The notes under the pieces were generated by a model. It ran no database searches. It saw nothing but the letters and a program-made list of their open reading frames with translations, and was not told the DNA's origin. Shown in pieces: positions 23,616 through 36,371 of a stretch of DNA of 64,000 bases. Within the stretch, counting starts at the first letter, position 1. Each line of letters starts with the position of its first letter. A program made the translations under genes and the position numbers. The stretch spans positions 24,028,592 through 24,092,591 of the forward strand of contig NC_135221.1 of NCBI RefSeq assembly GCF_052324685.1, in the 5' to 3' direction. This DNA is from Brachyhypopomus gauderio. Lineage: Eukaryota; Chordata; Actinopteri; Gymnotiformes; Hypopomidae.

Positions 23616-26600
23616 ATGCCCGGCCACAAGTCCAAGACCAAAAAGGGCAAGAAGAAGACCAGCAAGCGGCGCCACCGCTCATCGCCCTCGTCTTCACGGG
23701 GAAGCTCGCCCGTCCGGATCGGCGTCCTTGCATGGTGTGAGACCGGTCCGCCACCAGAGGGCGGCAGTGGAGTGGAGGTAAACCAGCCCACGCCGGACAG
23801 CCCCATGCCTACTCAGGTGCAGCTGGAGGGCGACCCTGTATGCGCGTCCTTGCTGCGGCACGCTCGGAAGTACCACAACCCCGAGGCGGCGGAGGGGCTC
23901 CGCCAGGAGGCGGTGAGAATATGGAGGGCGTACCACTCCCCGTCCTCCAGGGAGCCCTCGCCCCAGCGGGGAAACACCGTGGAGCTCTGCGGGTTGATGA
24001 GGGACCCCGCGAGCGAGCTGGGAGAGGACTCCCCAGACGAGGAGGCGGAGCCGGACTACGGTGGAGGGGTTCACCATCCGTCATGGGACGACGCCTCCAC
24101 CGTGTACTACGGTGGAGAGGGCTACCCCCCGTCGTTAGACGCCGCCTCCACCGTGGGCTACGGTGGAGAGGACTACCCACCGTCCGAGGTCTCCTGGAGT
24201 GGAGACAACGAGGAGAGCTCTCCTCCCTCGGAATTGTCAGTCGAGCCCACGAAGGGGAAGTGGACCCCCTCTTCCGATCGCTCCAGTGACAGCGACATGG
24301 ACTGCACCCGGGGTGGCAGCCCGGAGCAACCCATGGACTGGAGCCAAGGAGAAGAGGGGTCACACCTAGGTCACACCAGATTGAAACTGTGTCTGTTCCT
24401 CGAGTACCAAAAAATAATTCTCGTAAAGTTAGTAGACAAAATTTAATCAATGTTAAATTCAACTATGCTCCCTCAGAGAGCAGTTTAAATCTGAAACTAG
24501 GACTACTAAATATTAGATCCCTGTCATCTAAAGCATTGCTTGTTAATGAAATGATTACCGATCATGATCTATGCATGCTTTGCTTGACGGAAACCTGGAC
24601 CCGACCAGACGACTATATGGCCCTAAATGAAGCTTCTCCCTCTGGCTATAGATATGTCCATAACCCCCGTCCAAATGGTCGAGGAGGTGGGGTCGCTACA
24701 ATATATGACTCTGATATAGGCATTTCTCAAAAATTTGGCTTCAAGTTTAATTCTTTTGAACACCTCATCCTCACTGTATCAAATGTTTCAAATTTAACAA
24801 GCAACAAAGTGTCACAGTCGTTTATGTTAATTACTATTTACCGCCCCCCTGGTTCATACTCTGAGTTCTTGCAGGAGTTTTCAGACTTCCTGTCTCATGT
24901 AGTGCTATCAGCCGATAAGGTGATTATAGTGGGTGATTTTAATATCCATTTTGAAAATCAGTGTGACTCTTTTAGCATTCATTTTCAAGCAATTCTTGAT
25001 TCAATGGGTATCACTCAGAATGTGGTGGGTCCTACGCATAACTGTAGTCATACTTTAGACTTGGTCTTGTCATTTGGTATTGACATATCCAGTTTAGCAA
25101 TTCTTCCTCAGAGTGAGGCTGTTTCTGACCACAGCCTCATAACATACGAGTTGTGTTTAACTGACTGTGTTCATCGGCCACCCCGCTATCAAATTAAATG
25201 AGCTATAACACCCAGCACCATAGCCGCGCTCACTGATATTTTACCGGGTTTGACAAACACTGATCCACTTGTAGCTCCGGAAGGACTAGAGCGTTTCACC
25301 GAGCACGTTGAGACTTCCCTTCGTACAGCTTTAGACAAAGTTGCACCACTACGATATAAGAGAGCCACGGAGAGAAGAATAGCGCCATGGTACAATGAGC
25401 ACACGCGTAGCCTCAAACGAGCCGCGCGGATCCTGGAACGTAAATGGCGAAATATGAAGTTAGAAGTGTATAGACTATCATGGAAAAGCAGCCTTATTGA
25501 ATATAAGCATGCCCTCCATATGGCAAAGTCCTTATACTTATCGGCCTTAATAGAAAAACATAAAAACAATTCAGGACTCCTTTTTAAAACTGTTTCCAGC
25601 CTTACGAGGAGTCATGAACAAAACAATTCTCTTATTCCACTAGAGTGTAGCAGTAACAATTTTATGAAATTCTTTAATGATAAGATTGATAAAATTAGGG
25701 AAAACATTAGTAGTGCTATCTCAGAGCCTGTCAACATGCCAATGCACCTTGACAGCTGTCTGGTCAGCTCTGATGCCCTGTTCGAGTCCTTCTCCCCAAT
25801 TGGTCGTGAGGAGCTTATTTCACTGGTGAAATCTGCTAAACCCTCCACATGCATACTAGATGCTGTACCAACCCATCTACTTAAAGAATTACTGCACAGC
25901 AATGTAGAACCGTTGCTTACTATAATAAATTATTCTCTGAGCCTGGGCTACGTTCCCAGTTCATTTAAACTTGCAGTCATCAAGCCGCTAATTAAAAAAC
26001 CTGGTCTTAACCCCCAAGAACTGTCCAACTATAGGCCAATTTCTAATCTGTCATTCATATCCAAAATTTTAGAGAAAGTAGTTTCTTCACAACTCTCTTC
26101 CTTCTTACAGACAGAACATGTCTTAGAGTTATTTCAGTCTGGATTTAGAGCTCATCACAGCACTGAAACAGCACTAACTAAAGTACTGAATGATCTCTTA
26201 ATATCCTCTGATAAAGGACACATTTCGTTTCTCATACTGCTAGACCTCAGTGCTGCTTTTGACACCATTGATCATAATATTCTACTTAATAGACTGGAGA
26301 CACTCATTGGCATAAGAGGTCAAGCACTCTCCTGGTTCAGGTCCTACCTGACAGATCGTTACCAATTTGTGCTAGTAAATAACGAATGCTCTGAGCATTC
26401 TAAAGTAAAGTATTGTGTCCCACAAGGATCTGTACTGGGCCCCATATTATTCTCATTATATATGCTACCACTGGGCACTATCATTCGTAGGCATGGTATT
26501 AGCTTCCATTGCTACGCAGATGATACTCAGTTGTATATATCTTCTAATCCAGATGATACCACCACAACTCTCAAGATTGAGAACTGCGTCCAGGATATTA

Positions 26601-28564
26601 AAAACTGGATGGCGTCTAATTTTCTTAAACTAAATTCTGACAAGACTGAGGTACTGATTCTTGGGCCTAAAGCTGTTAGAAGCAATTGGGCTGATATTCC
26701 CCTTACCCTAGATGGTTTTTCAGTAACACCAAAATCTACTGCAAAAAGTTTAGGTGTCACTATTGATTCTGATCTTTCATTTGACACACATGTATGCAAT
26801 GTCACTAAGGCTGCCTTTTTCCATTTACGTAATATTGCCAAGCTGAGACACTTACTTTCTTTAGCTGATGCAGAGAAGCTAGTTCATGCTTTTGTCTCGT
26901 CGAGATTGGACTACTGTAATAGTCTTCTAATTGGATGCTCTAAACAGTCCATAAAGAAGCTACAACTTGTACAAAATGCCGCAGCTAGAGTCCTAACCAA
27001 GGCTAGGAAATTCGATCATATTAGTCCCACTCTCGCTGCACTACACTGGCTGCCGATTAAATATCGCATTGAATTTAAAGTTCTCCTGTTAACCTATAAG
27101 GCGTTAAATGGTCTTGCCCCACAATATCTGAGTGAACTCATTGATTACTACAACCCATCTCGCCCTTTGCGCTCCCAAAATGCTGGATTTCTCGTAGTTC
27201 CAAAAATTAGTAAAACTACAGCCGGAGGCAGAGCTTTCTCTTTTAAAGCCCCTCAATTATGGAATAGCCTTCCAGCTCCAATCCGAGACTCTGACACAGT
27301 TCCAATCTTTAAATCTAGACTTAAGACTCACCTGTTTAGTCAAGCCTTCAGCTAAAATTCCCCTTGTAAGGTGTAGGGGCTTGGGGGCCCCCAGACGTTG
27401 AGATTTCTGGTGATCTGAGATGTTGATGCTGTCATCCAGCTGTGTCTTGGCATCACTCTATTTGTGACTATGACTTGACTGGAAAGCAATGTCTCAGTGA
27501 GCCCTCATGCCTGTGGTCACCTCTGAACCTCTCCCTTTAGTTATGCTGCTATAGATTAGTCTGCCGGAGCCACATGCTGATCACTGGCACGTGAGCTACG
27601 TACATTTAAATCAACGGTGGTTTAAATTCATGTCCACTCAGTCTGTATTATCTATCTTCTTGCATGGCTCTACCCAAGACGATTGGATACAGGCACCTGC
27701 AGGCACCTGGGGGATGGTCTGGCTGCCGGTGGATGTGCTGATACCGGGGTTCATCTGGGGAGTAACACTGCAGTCGGAGCCTACAATACCAGCATCACTG
27801 CTCCGACACGGAATAAAAGCCTGGTATTCATCAACGGACATTTACAGTGACAATATCAAAACCCAGAACTTTCAATTCTACCTTTTACCTAGTCTGATTG
27901 TGTGAATTATGTGTGACTTGTGTATTTGTGTGTTAACGGGCCGCCCAATGGAGGATGGGTTCCCTTTTGAGTCTTGGTTCTCCCGAGGTTTCTTCCTATT
28001 CCTCACCATCATAGGGAGTTTTTCCTCGCCACTGTCGCCTTTGGCTTGCTCATTAGGGTTCTGGACCCATAGTATTGTTAACCTTGTAAACCCTGTAAAG
28101 CTGCTTTGCGACAACTTGAGTTGTTAAAAGCGCTATACAAATAAACTTTGATTGATTGATTGATTGAAGAGGGGGAGGACATGGAGACCGAGGTTGACCG
28201 TCCGCACAGCCCTTTCGGCACGACCGCCAGTAGCTCTGCGTCCGAAGCGTCCTTCAGCCGCGCAGCACACGGCACGTCAGCCGGCCGCGCAGCACCCAGT
28301 GGATGGGCTGCAGCTACGGCTGGAGGTGGAACGGTGCCCGCAGCTCCCGATCTCTCGCTCCTCTGGGCTTTCGTCTTGGCGCGTAGCTGGGCGCCTTTTT
28401 CATGTTTGTGTGTGCCTGTGTTCGTAAGTCTTCCCGTATGTGTGCCCAATCCGTTATTCCCTTTCGTGCCTCTGTGTGTTAGTGTGCCAGTCTGTGTGTT
28501 TGTGAACGTCCCGTTGAGTGTGTCTAACGTGTTTTCCCCCATCTTCCCAGGGAGGGTGTTTTAG
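23616..28564 (+). pseudogene. single open frame of LTR element B, split by a LINE
   Basis: ATG at 23616, 26 bases after the 5' LTR. 248 codons run to 24359; the frame resumes at 28175 and ends at 28562-28564. The LINE and one target copy account exactly for the gap, so the frame was continuous for about 377 residues. The N-terminus is Lys/Arg/Ser-rich (MPGHKSKTKKGKKK). The middle has about three copies of an acidic repeat with YGGE(G/D)YPPS. The C-terminal part is hydrophobic. No retroviral-type gag, protease or polymerase motif was recognised; function unknown. It may be a gag-like packaging protein. Confidence 0.6.
24360..28165 (+). mobile_element. CR1/L2-type LINE copy A, nearly intact ORF2
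   Basis: Target GAAGAGGGG is duplicated at 24351-24359 and 28166-28174; (TTGA)n tail at the 3' end. The endonuclease part runs 24389-25198 (LNIRSLSSKA, TETW, GDFNIH, SDHSLI). A single TGA at 25199-25201 interrupts the frame, which continues to 27355 with reverse transcriptase ([36 protein letters not shown]). ORF1 is missing, so the copy is 5'-truncated. Confidence 0.93.
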
Positions 28565-31500
28565 GGGGTTCGTGGCGGTCCTGCCGTCGGGGGTGACGGC
28601 TCTCGGAGGCTTGTAGACCAGCGGCTCCGGATCTGCCCGTCGGTGTAGGTTCGGGGCATTCCAGCTGCGCCGGACGCTCCGGGAGTAGCGAGCTCCTGGT
28701 GGCGGGTTCTGTCACGGAACAGCTCCGGACCCCTCCCTGTGGGCGTGTGTCTACGTCGTCTGCGTCTTACCGTCTGCGTCTGTGGCTCCTCGTGGGTGTG
28801 GTTGTGTCTGCGTGTGTTCATTCGTCCCACCTGTGGCCCGTCTCGTAATCACTCGGGGCTCATGTAGTTTGTCTATTTAATGTGCGTTCGCGCAGTGTCG
28901 TGTGCTTGTCGTTGTCTTTAGTGTGCACGTCGTGTGTGTGTTACTGTCATTTTATGTGGAATAAAGCAGTGACGTTGGCTGCAAAGCAGGATCTGTGTCT
29001 CGTCCTTGCTCCTACCCGCCACCGTTACAGCCTATATATGTCTTGTCTTTGTACCAGTTGACCGCTGGTTATTATATCCTTCATTTGTGTAGTTCACAGG
29101 TTTTGGTTTGCGCACTTTTTTATTAAACCATACATTTTCCCTGAGACTTGGCGTGATCGCTTGCATTTTATTTAGCTCAGCCTGCCTGTCACAGAATAAC
29201 CAGCCGCTTTCGGAAGCCGCCAGTCTCCTTTACTTTCTCCTTCGTTCGTGGTCATGTCTCGTGGTAAGTGTTTGTCTACGTGGTGTTTGTTTGTTGTATG
29301 TAGTTGAAGAGCCCCACCGTGCTTAAATGTGTGTGTGTAGCACGGCGGTGACCAGGGCAGTCGACCCACGGCTCTTCGTATTATGTGGTTGTCGTGTTGT
29401 GTGTGTGTGTATGAACGGACGTGTGGATCAGTGTGTGTTGCTCGATTGTGTTAATTGTTAAATGTTTTGTTTGTGACGTGGTTGCCGCTCGTCACTGTCG
29501 CCTCGCTCCCCGTGTGTCTTGTGTATTATGTGGGGAGTGACTGCGAACTTGAGCGGCGCATCACTATTGTTTATGTGTTGAGCGCGCATGTGTGGGTCCC
29601 GTCCGTTTGCCGTTTGCACCGTGTTTTTGTCTAGTTTTTGCGTCTTTTTGTCCTAGCATGCTTGTGAATTGTTTTGTGTGAATTCCACGCATGCTCCTCC
29701 CCTTAAATGTGTGTTTGGGGAGGACCGGCTGAGGGCGTCGCTCCTGAAGGGGGGTTCTCCTGAGCCAGAATGGAGACCTCTCCCCCAAGGTAGGGGGATC
29801 AGGGTAAGCGTGCGCATGTGTGTTTTCTGTGCAGGTGTTTCTCCCTGGCAGTGGATCGTGGTGTTCCTGGACCTTGTGGGGGTCTCCACCTGGCAGGAGC
29901 CCCCTTATGTTGTGGGGTGGGGTGGGGAGCCCGGTCATAAAGAGCCCCTCCCTAGAGGGCTGGGGCCCCCGGATGTTTGGGGACCATGGGGCTCCGGTCT
30001 GAAGAGCTCCTGCTGAAGATGGAGATCCTCCCTCCTGCTTGGGGTGACCAGGAGGCCCTTGGGGCTGTTCCCCAGCCCGCGAGGGGGGTGCCCTGGGCCT
30101 CGGTCTCTGGCGCTCCTGGGTTGGGTGGAGGAGTCCACCTTGTAAAGGGGGGCCCCGGCTGGGGCTGACTTCCCAGGAGGCTGGGGTGGCCCCTAGCAGA
30201 AGGCAGGGGTCAGCTCCGGGAGGAGGTAGGTCCAGGAGGTGACGTAGCCATGCCCCAGGGAGGTAACCTGCACACACATACACCTTGGACGGATAAGGAG
30301 CCTAAGCTCCTCGTCCTCACACTTGTGGGGCTAAGCGGCTGAATGCCGGTTGGGGCGTGAGGGCCCTGTGACCGACCGGGGCATGGTTTTGTGTTGTTGA
30401 CGGCCCAGTCGGTCCAGGGTCCCGCCCAGGGAGGTGAGCTAACTTGTGTTTTTTGTTGTGTTTCAGCTCCAGGACTACAGGGGGTGTCCCTGTCTTGTCC
30501 CTGCCTTCCTGCCCCTTTGCTTCGTGTGCTGCCGCTGTGTGCCGCACAGCCGGTGGAGGGGAGTGCGGCTTGGAGGGGGGATCTGTCACGGTACGGCGGG
30601 CCCCCTACTGGTGCCCCGGTTTACAGCGGCAGATGTCCTGTAATTGTTGCGTTGTGTGCGTCCCTCAGGTGGGCGGAGCCCGTGATCCGTCTCACCTGAG
30701 GGTCGTTTGTTTGCCTATATATGTCTTGTCTTTGTACCAGTTGACCGCTGGTTATCATATCTGTAATTTGGATCAGTTCACGGGTTTTGATTTGCTCACT
30801 TTTCTATTAAACCTTCCATTTTCCCTGAGACTTGACGTGATCGCTTCCATTTTATTTCACTCACCCTGCCCGTCACAGAAGAATAATGTGAATGCACTTG
30901 CCCTCTCACAGGGTTGTGTGCTACAGTCAGGCGCAAAAGTATAACTGAGCCAAGAAGAAAGCAAAAATATATATTTTACTAAGGAAAATAAAAATAGTAA
31001 CGCACAGTTACTTGGATAATCAACTTTAATCTGATTACTGGACTAGAAATAGTAACTCGTTATTTTACTCGTTACTGAAAAAAGTGTTTAGAGTAACGCG
31101 CTACTGACATCACTGGGTGGCAGTAGGGGTGGCAAGGGCCCGTTTGGCTCCGCCACTGCTAGATACTCACAGTCAAAACTCAAAATAGTTGTAAAGAAAG
31201 GTCTTACAGAACAAAATCTAGATAGAACAAAACTAGAGAATGTCTGATTTCTCACTTATTGTAGGTACTCTAATAATAAATTGAACTGAACTGATTTCTC
31301 ACTTATTGTAGGTACTCTAATAATAAATTACAAAGTAGGCAGAACTGAACTCAATGCCACAAGCATTATACAAATATGAAAAAATGTTGGTGTTAATTCA
31401 ACAAAGATTTTATTGCATCAAACTGGAAACATCAGGTTGTGCAACACTGGCTTTATAAATTTAAATCTCATGTGATAAAGAGGAGAGATAAGGTGTGCCA

Positions 31501-32099
31501 AGCCGTCCACAGGAATGCCACCACATCAGACATGGATCAGAACTAATTTTCATCTGTGTGATTTGTGATATGTGAAATCAGGCTTGTGTGCGGTGTTGCC
31601 ATTAATAAGTAATCTGAAAAGTGTTAACAGACTTCATTTCTTAAGAATGATAAGCTTGTATGTCTCACTAAACCTCACTTTAGTAGAACAACAATGTTAA
31701 AAATAGAAAATCTTGGTGAGTGCCAACAAAATCTAACGATTATGATAAATGAATACCTGCATGAACGGTGGTATGCTGCAATGCAGTTTTCACAGACAGT
31801 ATTCTGTCTCTTCTCTATGCAATGTTCTGTCAATCTAATAATATTAAAAACTGTCATCTATGTTAGATATAACCAAAAATATTACCCATTTCTGGGAAAT
31901 TAGCCAGCCATGCTTCTTACACTTTGGCAATTAAGTGATATTAATTCTTTCAGCATGATACCTGCTTGGTTCAGATTAGTTCTCTGTAGCCTCACAGGCT
32001 TTTTCTCTGTGACTTAAAGTGTTCTGTAGCTTGACTAATACATATGGTGTTTTAAACATATGGTGTTTTAACTATGTGTATCTCGTTGACAAATTGCAA

Positions 32100-32345
32100 T
32101 TTAGCTGACAAGCAAATTGTGATGAGGGGGCTTGAACACTGAAGTAAACTCAACACTCAACAAGGATGAGCATCGAACCAAAGCTACACACAAACTAAAT
32201 AACAGACACGTAACAAGCCCAGAGTGTGACACATTACAATAACGAGGTGCACAAACATATACACACATATAACCACCCCCACAGGAACTACATATATGGG
32301 CATGAACAGACACAGACTACACAGCCAAGGGGAGAGGCCCGGGGC
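32100..32345 (-). mobile_element. possible LTR-like fragment
   Basis: On the minus strand begins TGTCATGTTACAGCC and has a layout like the fragment at 503-810. No target duplication seen. Confidence 0.2.
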
Positions 32346-32486
32346 TGTAACATGACACCAACATTATGCTTTATTTAATCTAGGAAACATAAACCATGCC
32401 AACATTTATGGGTTTTATTGTAACAGATTTTAGTTTTGGTTTTTCACAAAAAAATACAAAATACTTTCCCACTCCCTGTATATTAG

Positions 32487-32490
<4 letters not shown>

Positions 32491-32552
<62 letters not shown>
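32491..32552. repeat. (CA)n microsatellite
   Basis: About 31 CA units. 32553-33210 shows no gene; it contains a GC-rich patch (32850-33000) and a poly-G tract near 33151. Confidence 0.95.
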
Positions 32553-32555
<3 letters not shown>

Positions 32556-33210
32556 AGGGGGCCTAAAATATTCTTAAAACATAAATATATATAATTTATC
32601 CAATTTTTTTTTATCTACTTACAGTTTGACAATCGACATCTAAACAATTACAGAAATATAAGCAAATAAATTATTCAACCGTGTCTATTCAATCTGTGTT
32701 GGAAGGTGAGGGGTTGAGTGGAAGCCTGTGAGCCTGTGTCTCCCCCTATCAGGACTGTGATGCCCGCTGTTCGTTTACAGAGGGCCTGACAGTTATAATT
32801 CAGCGCAATACCAGTTTCAAATGACAGTAAAATTGACCAATCATATCTTCCCTCTTAGTGGGCGGGCTTGACTGTATGATCATTTCTGCCCGCTGTGGCG
32901 ACGCTAGCTGACATTAGCGTACCACCGCTAGCTAGTTTCGATTCAGTCCTTTGACGCCCTCGTGCGCGTTGTTTACATATTCTGCTCCCGAGGAACACGG
33001 AGCTGTGAACCTTATTTTGTTGGAACCTTATTTTGCTTAAGAAGTTATGTAGTACAGATATTATTGTTTATAGCGTTTCTAAAGCTGTACTGTCGTCTCA
33101 GTTTTTTTTATTTATTTATTGCAGTTAATTAGGAAAGGAAACAATTTTTTATGGGGGGGGGGGGGGGGTATGGGAGAGGGCCCAGGTTAAATGGTCACGG
33201 TTCGCTACTG

Positions 33211-33212
<2 letters not shown>

Positions 33213-33280
<68 letters not shown>
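33213..33280. repeat. (CA)n microsatellite
   Basis: About 34 CA units just ahead of the 77-bp satellite. Confidence 0.95.
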
Positions 33281-33285
<5 letters not shown>

Positions 33286-33356
33286 TGTATGCACAAAAAC
33301 ACGTACAGATGTGTCATTAACTAGTCATTAATTAAAATTAACACTATTGTGACTGG

Positions 33357-35835
33357 TATGTTTCTGCGTTGTGTAAGAATCACTATCCACATGCTTAATA
33401 CACATATGAAATATGTTGTCCTTATGTGACCGGTGTGTTTCTGCGTTGTGTAAGAAATACTATCCACATGCTTAATACACATATGAAATATGTTGTCCTT
33501 ATGTGACCGGTGTGTTTCTGCGTTGTGTAAGAACCACTATCCACATGCTTAATACACATATGAAATATGTTGTCCTTATGTGACCGGTGTGTTTCTGCGT
33601 TGTGTAAGAATCACTATCCACATGCTTAATACACATATGAAATATGTTGTCCTTATGTGACCGGTGTGTTTCTGTGTTGTGTAAGAATCACTATCCACAT
33701 GCTTAATACACATATGAAATATGTTGTCCTTATGTGACCGGTGTGTTTCTGCGTTGTGTAAGAATCACTATCCACATGCTTAATACACATATGAAATATG
33801 TTGTCCTTATGTGACCGGTGTGTTTCTGTGTTGTGTAAGAATCACTATCCACATGCTTAATACACATATGAAATATGTTGTCCTTATGTGACCGGTGTGT
33901 TTCTGTGTTGTGTAAGAATCACAATCCACATGCTTAATACACATATGAAATATGTTGTCCTTATGTGACCGGTGTGTTTCTGCGTTGTGTAAGAATCACT
34001 ATCCACATGCTTAATACACATATGAAATATGTTGTCCTTATGTGACCGGTGTGTTTCTGCGTTGTGTAAGAATCACTATCCACATGCTTAATACACATAT
34101 GAAATATGTTGTCCTTATGTGACCGGTGTGTTTCTGCGTTGTGTAAGAATCATTATCCACATGCTTAATACACATATGAAATATGTTGTCCTTATGTGAC
34201 CGGTGTGTTTCTGCGTTGTGTAAGAATCACTATCCACATGCTTAATACACATATGAAATATGTTGTCCTTATGTGACCGGTGTGTTTCTGCGTTGTGTAA
34301 GAATCACTATCCACATGCTTATGTGTGTGTGTGTGTGAGTGTGTGTGTGTTTCTGCGTTGTGTAAGAATCACTATCCACATGCTTAATACACATATGAAA
34401 TATGTTGTCCTTATGTGACTGGTGTGTTTCTGCGTTGTGTAAGAATCACTATCCACATGCTTAATACACATATGAAATATGTTGTCCTTATGTGACCGGT
34501 GTGTTTCTGCGTTGTGTAAGAATCACTATCCACATGCTTAATACACATATGAAATATGTTGTCCTTATGTGACCGGTGTGTTTCTGCGTTGTGTAAGAAT
34601 CACTATCCACATGCTTAATACACATATGAAATATGTTGTCCTTATGTGACCGGTGTGTTTCTGCGTTGTGTAAGAATCACTATCCACATGCTTAATACAC
34701 ATATGAAATATGTTGTCCTTATGTGACCGGTGTGTTTCTGTGTTGTGTAAGAATCACAATCCACATGCTTAATACACATATGAAATATGTTGTCCTTATG
34801 TGACCGGTGTGTTTCTGCGTTGTGTAAGAATCACTATCCACATGCTTAATACACATATGAAATATGTTGTCCTTATGTGACCGGTGTGTTTCTGCGTTGT
34901 GTAAGAATCACTATCCACATGCTTAATACACATATGAAATATGTTGTCCTTATGTGACCGGTGTGTTTCTGCGTTGTGTAAGAATCATTATCCACATGCT
35001 TAATACACATATGAAATATGTTGTCCTTATGTGACCGGTGTGTTTCTGCGTTGTGTAAGAATCACTATCCACATGCTTAATACACATATGAAATATGTTG
35101 TCCTTATGTGACCGGTGTGTTTCTGCGTTGTGTAAGAATCACTATCCACATGCTTATGTGTGTGTGTGTGTGAGTGTGTGTGTGTTTCTGCGTTGTGTAA
35201 GAATCACTATCCACATGCCTAATACACATATGAAATATGTTGTCCTTATGTGACCGGTGTGTTTCTGTGTTGTGTAAGAATCACTATCCACATGCTTAAT
35301 ACACATATGAAATATGTTGTCCTTATGTGACTGGTGTGTTTCTGCGTTGTGTAAGAATCACTATCCACATGCTTAATACACATATGAAATATGTTGTCCT
35401 TATGTGACCGGTGTGTTTCTGCGTTGTGTAAGAATCACTATACACATGCTTAATACACATATGAAATATGTTGTCCTTATGTGACTGGTGTGTTTCTGCG
35501 TTGTGTAAGAATCACTATCCACATGCTTAATACACATATGAAATATGTTGTCCTTATGTGACCGGTGTGTTTCTGCGTTGTGTAAGAATCACTATCCACA
35601 TGCTTAATACACATATGAAATATGTTGTCCTTATGTGACCGGTGTGTTTCTGCGTTGTGTAAGAATCACTATCCACATGCTTAATACACATATGAAATAT
35701 GTTGTCCTTATGTGACCGGTGTGTTTCTGCGTTGTGTAAGAATCACTATACACATGCTTAATACACATATGAAATATGATGTCCTTATGTGACTGGTGTG
35801 TTTCTGTGTTGTGTAAGAATCACTATCCACATGTT

Positions 35836-35840
<5 letters not shown>
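33357..35840. repeat. 77-bp satellite with an 835-bp higher-order period
   Basis: About 32 tandem copies of a 77-bp unit (contains TTTCTGCGTTGTGTAAGAAT and CACATGCTTAATACACATAT). Variant units recur exactly 835 bases apart: the ATGTGTGTGT interruption at 34321 and 35156, ACAATCC at 33921 and 34756, CATTATCC at 34151 and 34986. So blocks of about eleven units were duplicated. Confidence 0.95.
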
Positions 35841-35923
<83 letters not shown>

Positions 35924-35962
35924 TGTGTGTGTGTGTGTGTGTGAGTGTGTGTGTGTGTGTGT

Positions 35963-35995
<33 letters not shown>

Positions 35996-36030
35996 TTTCT
36001 GTGTTGTGTAAGAATCACTATCCACATGCT

Positions 36031-36078
<48 letters not shown>

Positions 36079-36094
36079 TGTGTGTTTCTGTGTT
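35836..36094. repeat. (GT)n arrays with GA interruptions and one satellite unit fragment
   Basis: Long GT runs broken by GAGT, split by a partial 77-bp unit at about 35996-36030. Confidence 0.9.
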
Positions 36095-36154
36095 GTGTAA
36101 GAATCACTATCCACATTCAATCTCTGTAGGCGATCTTCTTTTATTGGATCAGCC

Positions 36155-36371
36155 ACTCTGTTAGTACAAGTACATAGAACAATGCTGACAAACTCACTCT
36201 GTTAGTACAAGTACATTGAACAGTGCTGACAAACTCACTCTGTTAGTACAAGTACATAGAACAGTGCTGACAAACTCACTCTGTTAGTACAAGTACATAG
36301 AACAGTGCTGACAAACTCACTCTGTTAGTACAAGTACATTGAACAATGCTGACAAACTCACTCTGTTAGTA
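36155..36371. repeat. 41-bp satellite, segment 1
   Basis: Five units containing CTCTGTTAGTACAAGTACAT and GAACAGTGCTGACAAA; 41-bp period measured between repeats. Confidence 0.92.

Larger units (their letters stand above)
23271..29029 (+). mobile_element. LTR element B, with two 320-bp LTRs, inserted in the 5' LTR of A
   Basis: LTRs 23271-23590 and 28710-29029 are each 320 bases and look identical (TGTCACGGAAC...CCGTTACA), with AATAAA inside. The target GCCTA is duplicated at 23266-23270 and 29030-29034. The identity implies a young insertion. The interior has one long frame, interrupted by a LINE. Confidence 0.92.
23142..30877 (+). mobile_element. LTR element A (non-autonomous), containing element B
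   Basis: 5' LTR 23142-23270 continues at 29035-29193; 3' LTR 30584-30877. Both start TGTCACGGTAC and end GTCACA. The 1.4-kb interior (29194-30583) has no recognisable gag or pol, only GC-rich sequence with short frames. A purine tract (TTGGAGGGGGGATC) precedes the 3' LTR. Flanks GAATA/GAAGA match in four of five bases. The 5' LTR is split by element B. Confidence 0.85.
22404..31115. mobile_element. second hAT-type element, nested in the first
   Basis: The 8-bp target GGTGGCAG is duplicated at 22396-22403 and 31116-31123. Ends are CAGTGATGGC and, in reverse, CAGTGATGTC. The interior has the AGTAATCCGAT / TAACGCGCTACT sequence common in fish repeats. Confidence 0.75.
22341..31158. mobile_element. 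outermost hAT-type element of a nested stack
   Basis: Ends are CAGTGGCGGAGC and, in reverse, CAGTGGCGGAGC. The 8-bp target CTAGATAC is duplicated exactly at 22333-22340 and 31159-31166. Its own sequence is only about 110 bases; the rest is later insertions. 31159-32480 to the right is AT-rich with a tandem duplication near 31240-31330. Confidence 0.8.

Noticed and set aside
29564-30283. 239-residue Pro-rich minus-strand frame
   Set aside because: GC-rich interior of LTR element A on the antisense strand; no domain recognised.
33357-35840. CRISPR-like look of the 77-bp and 41-bp arrays
   Set aside because: Units are contiguous with no unique spacers, and the genome is eukaryotic; this is satellite DNA.
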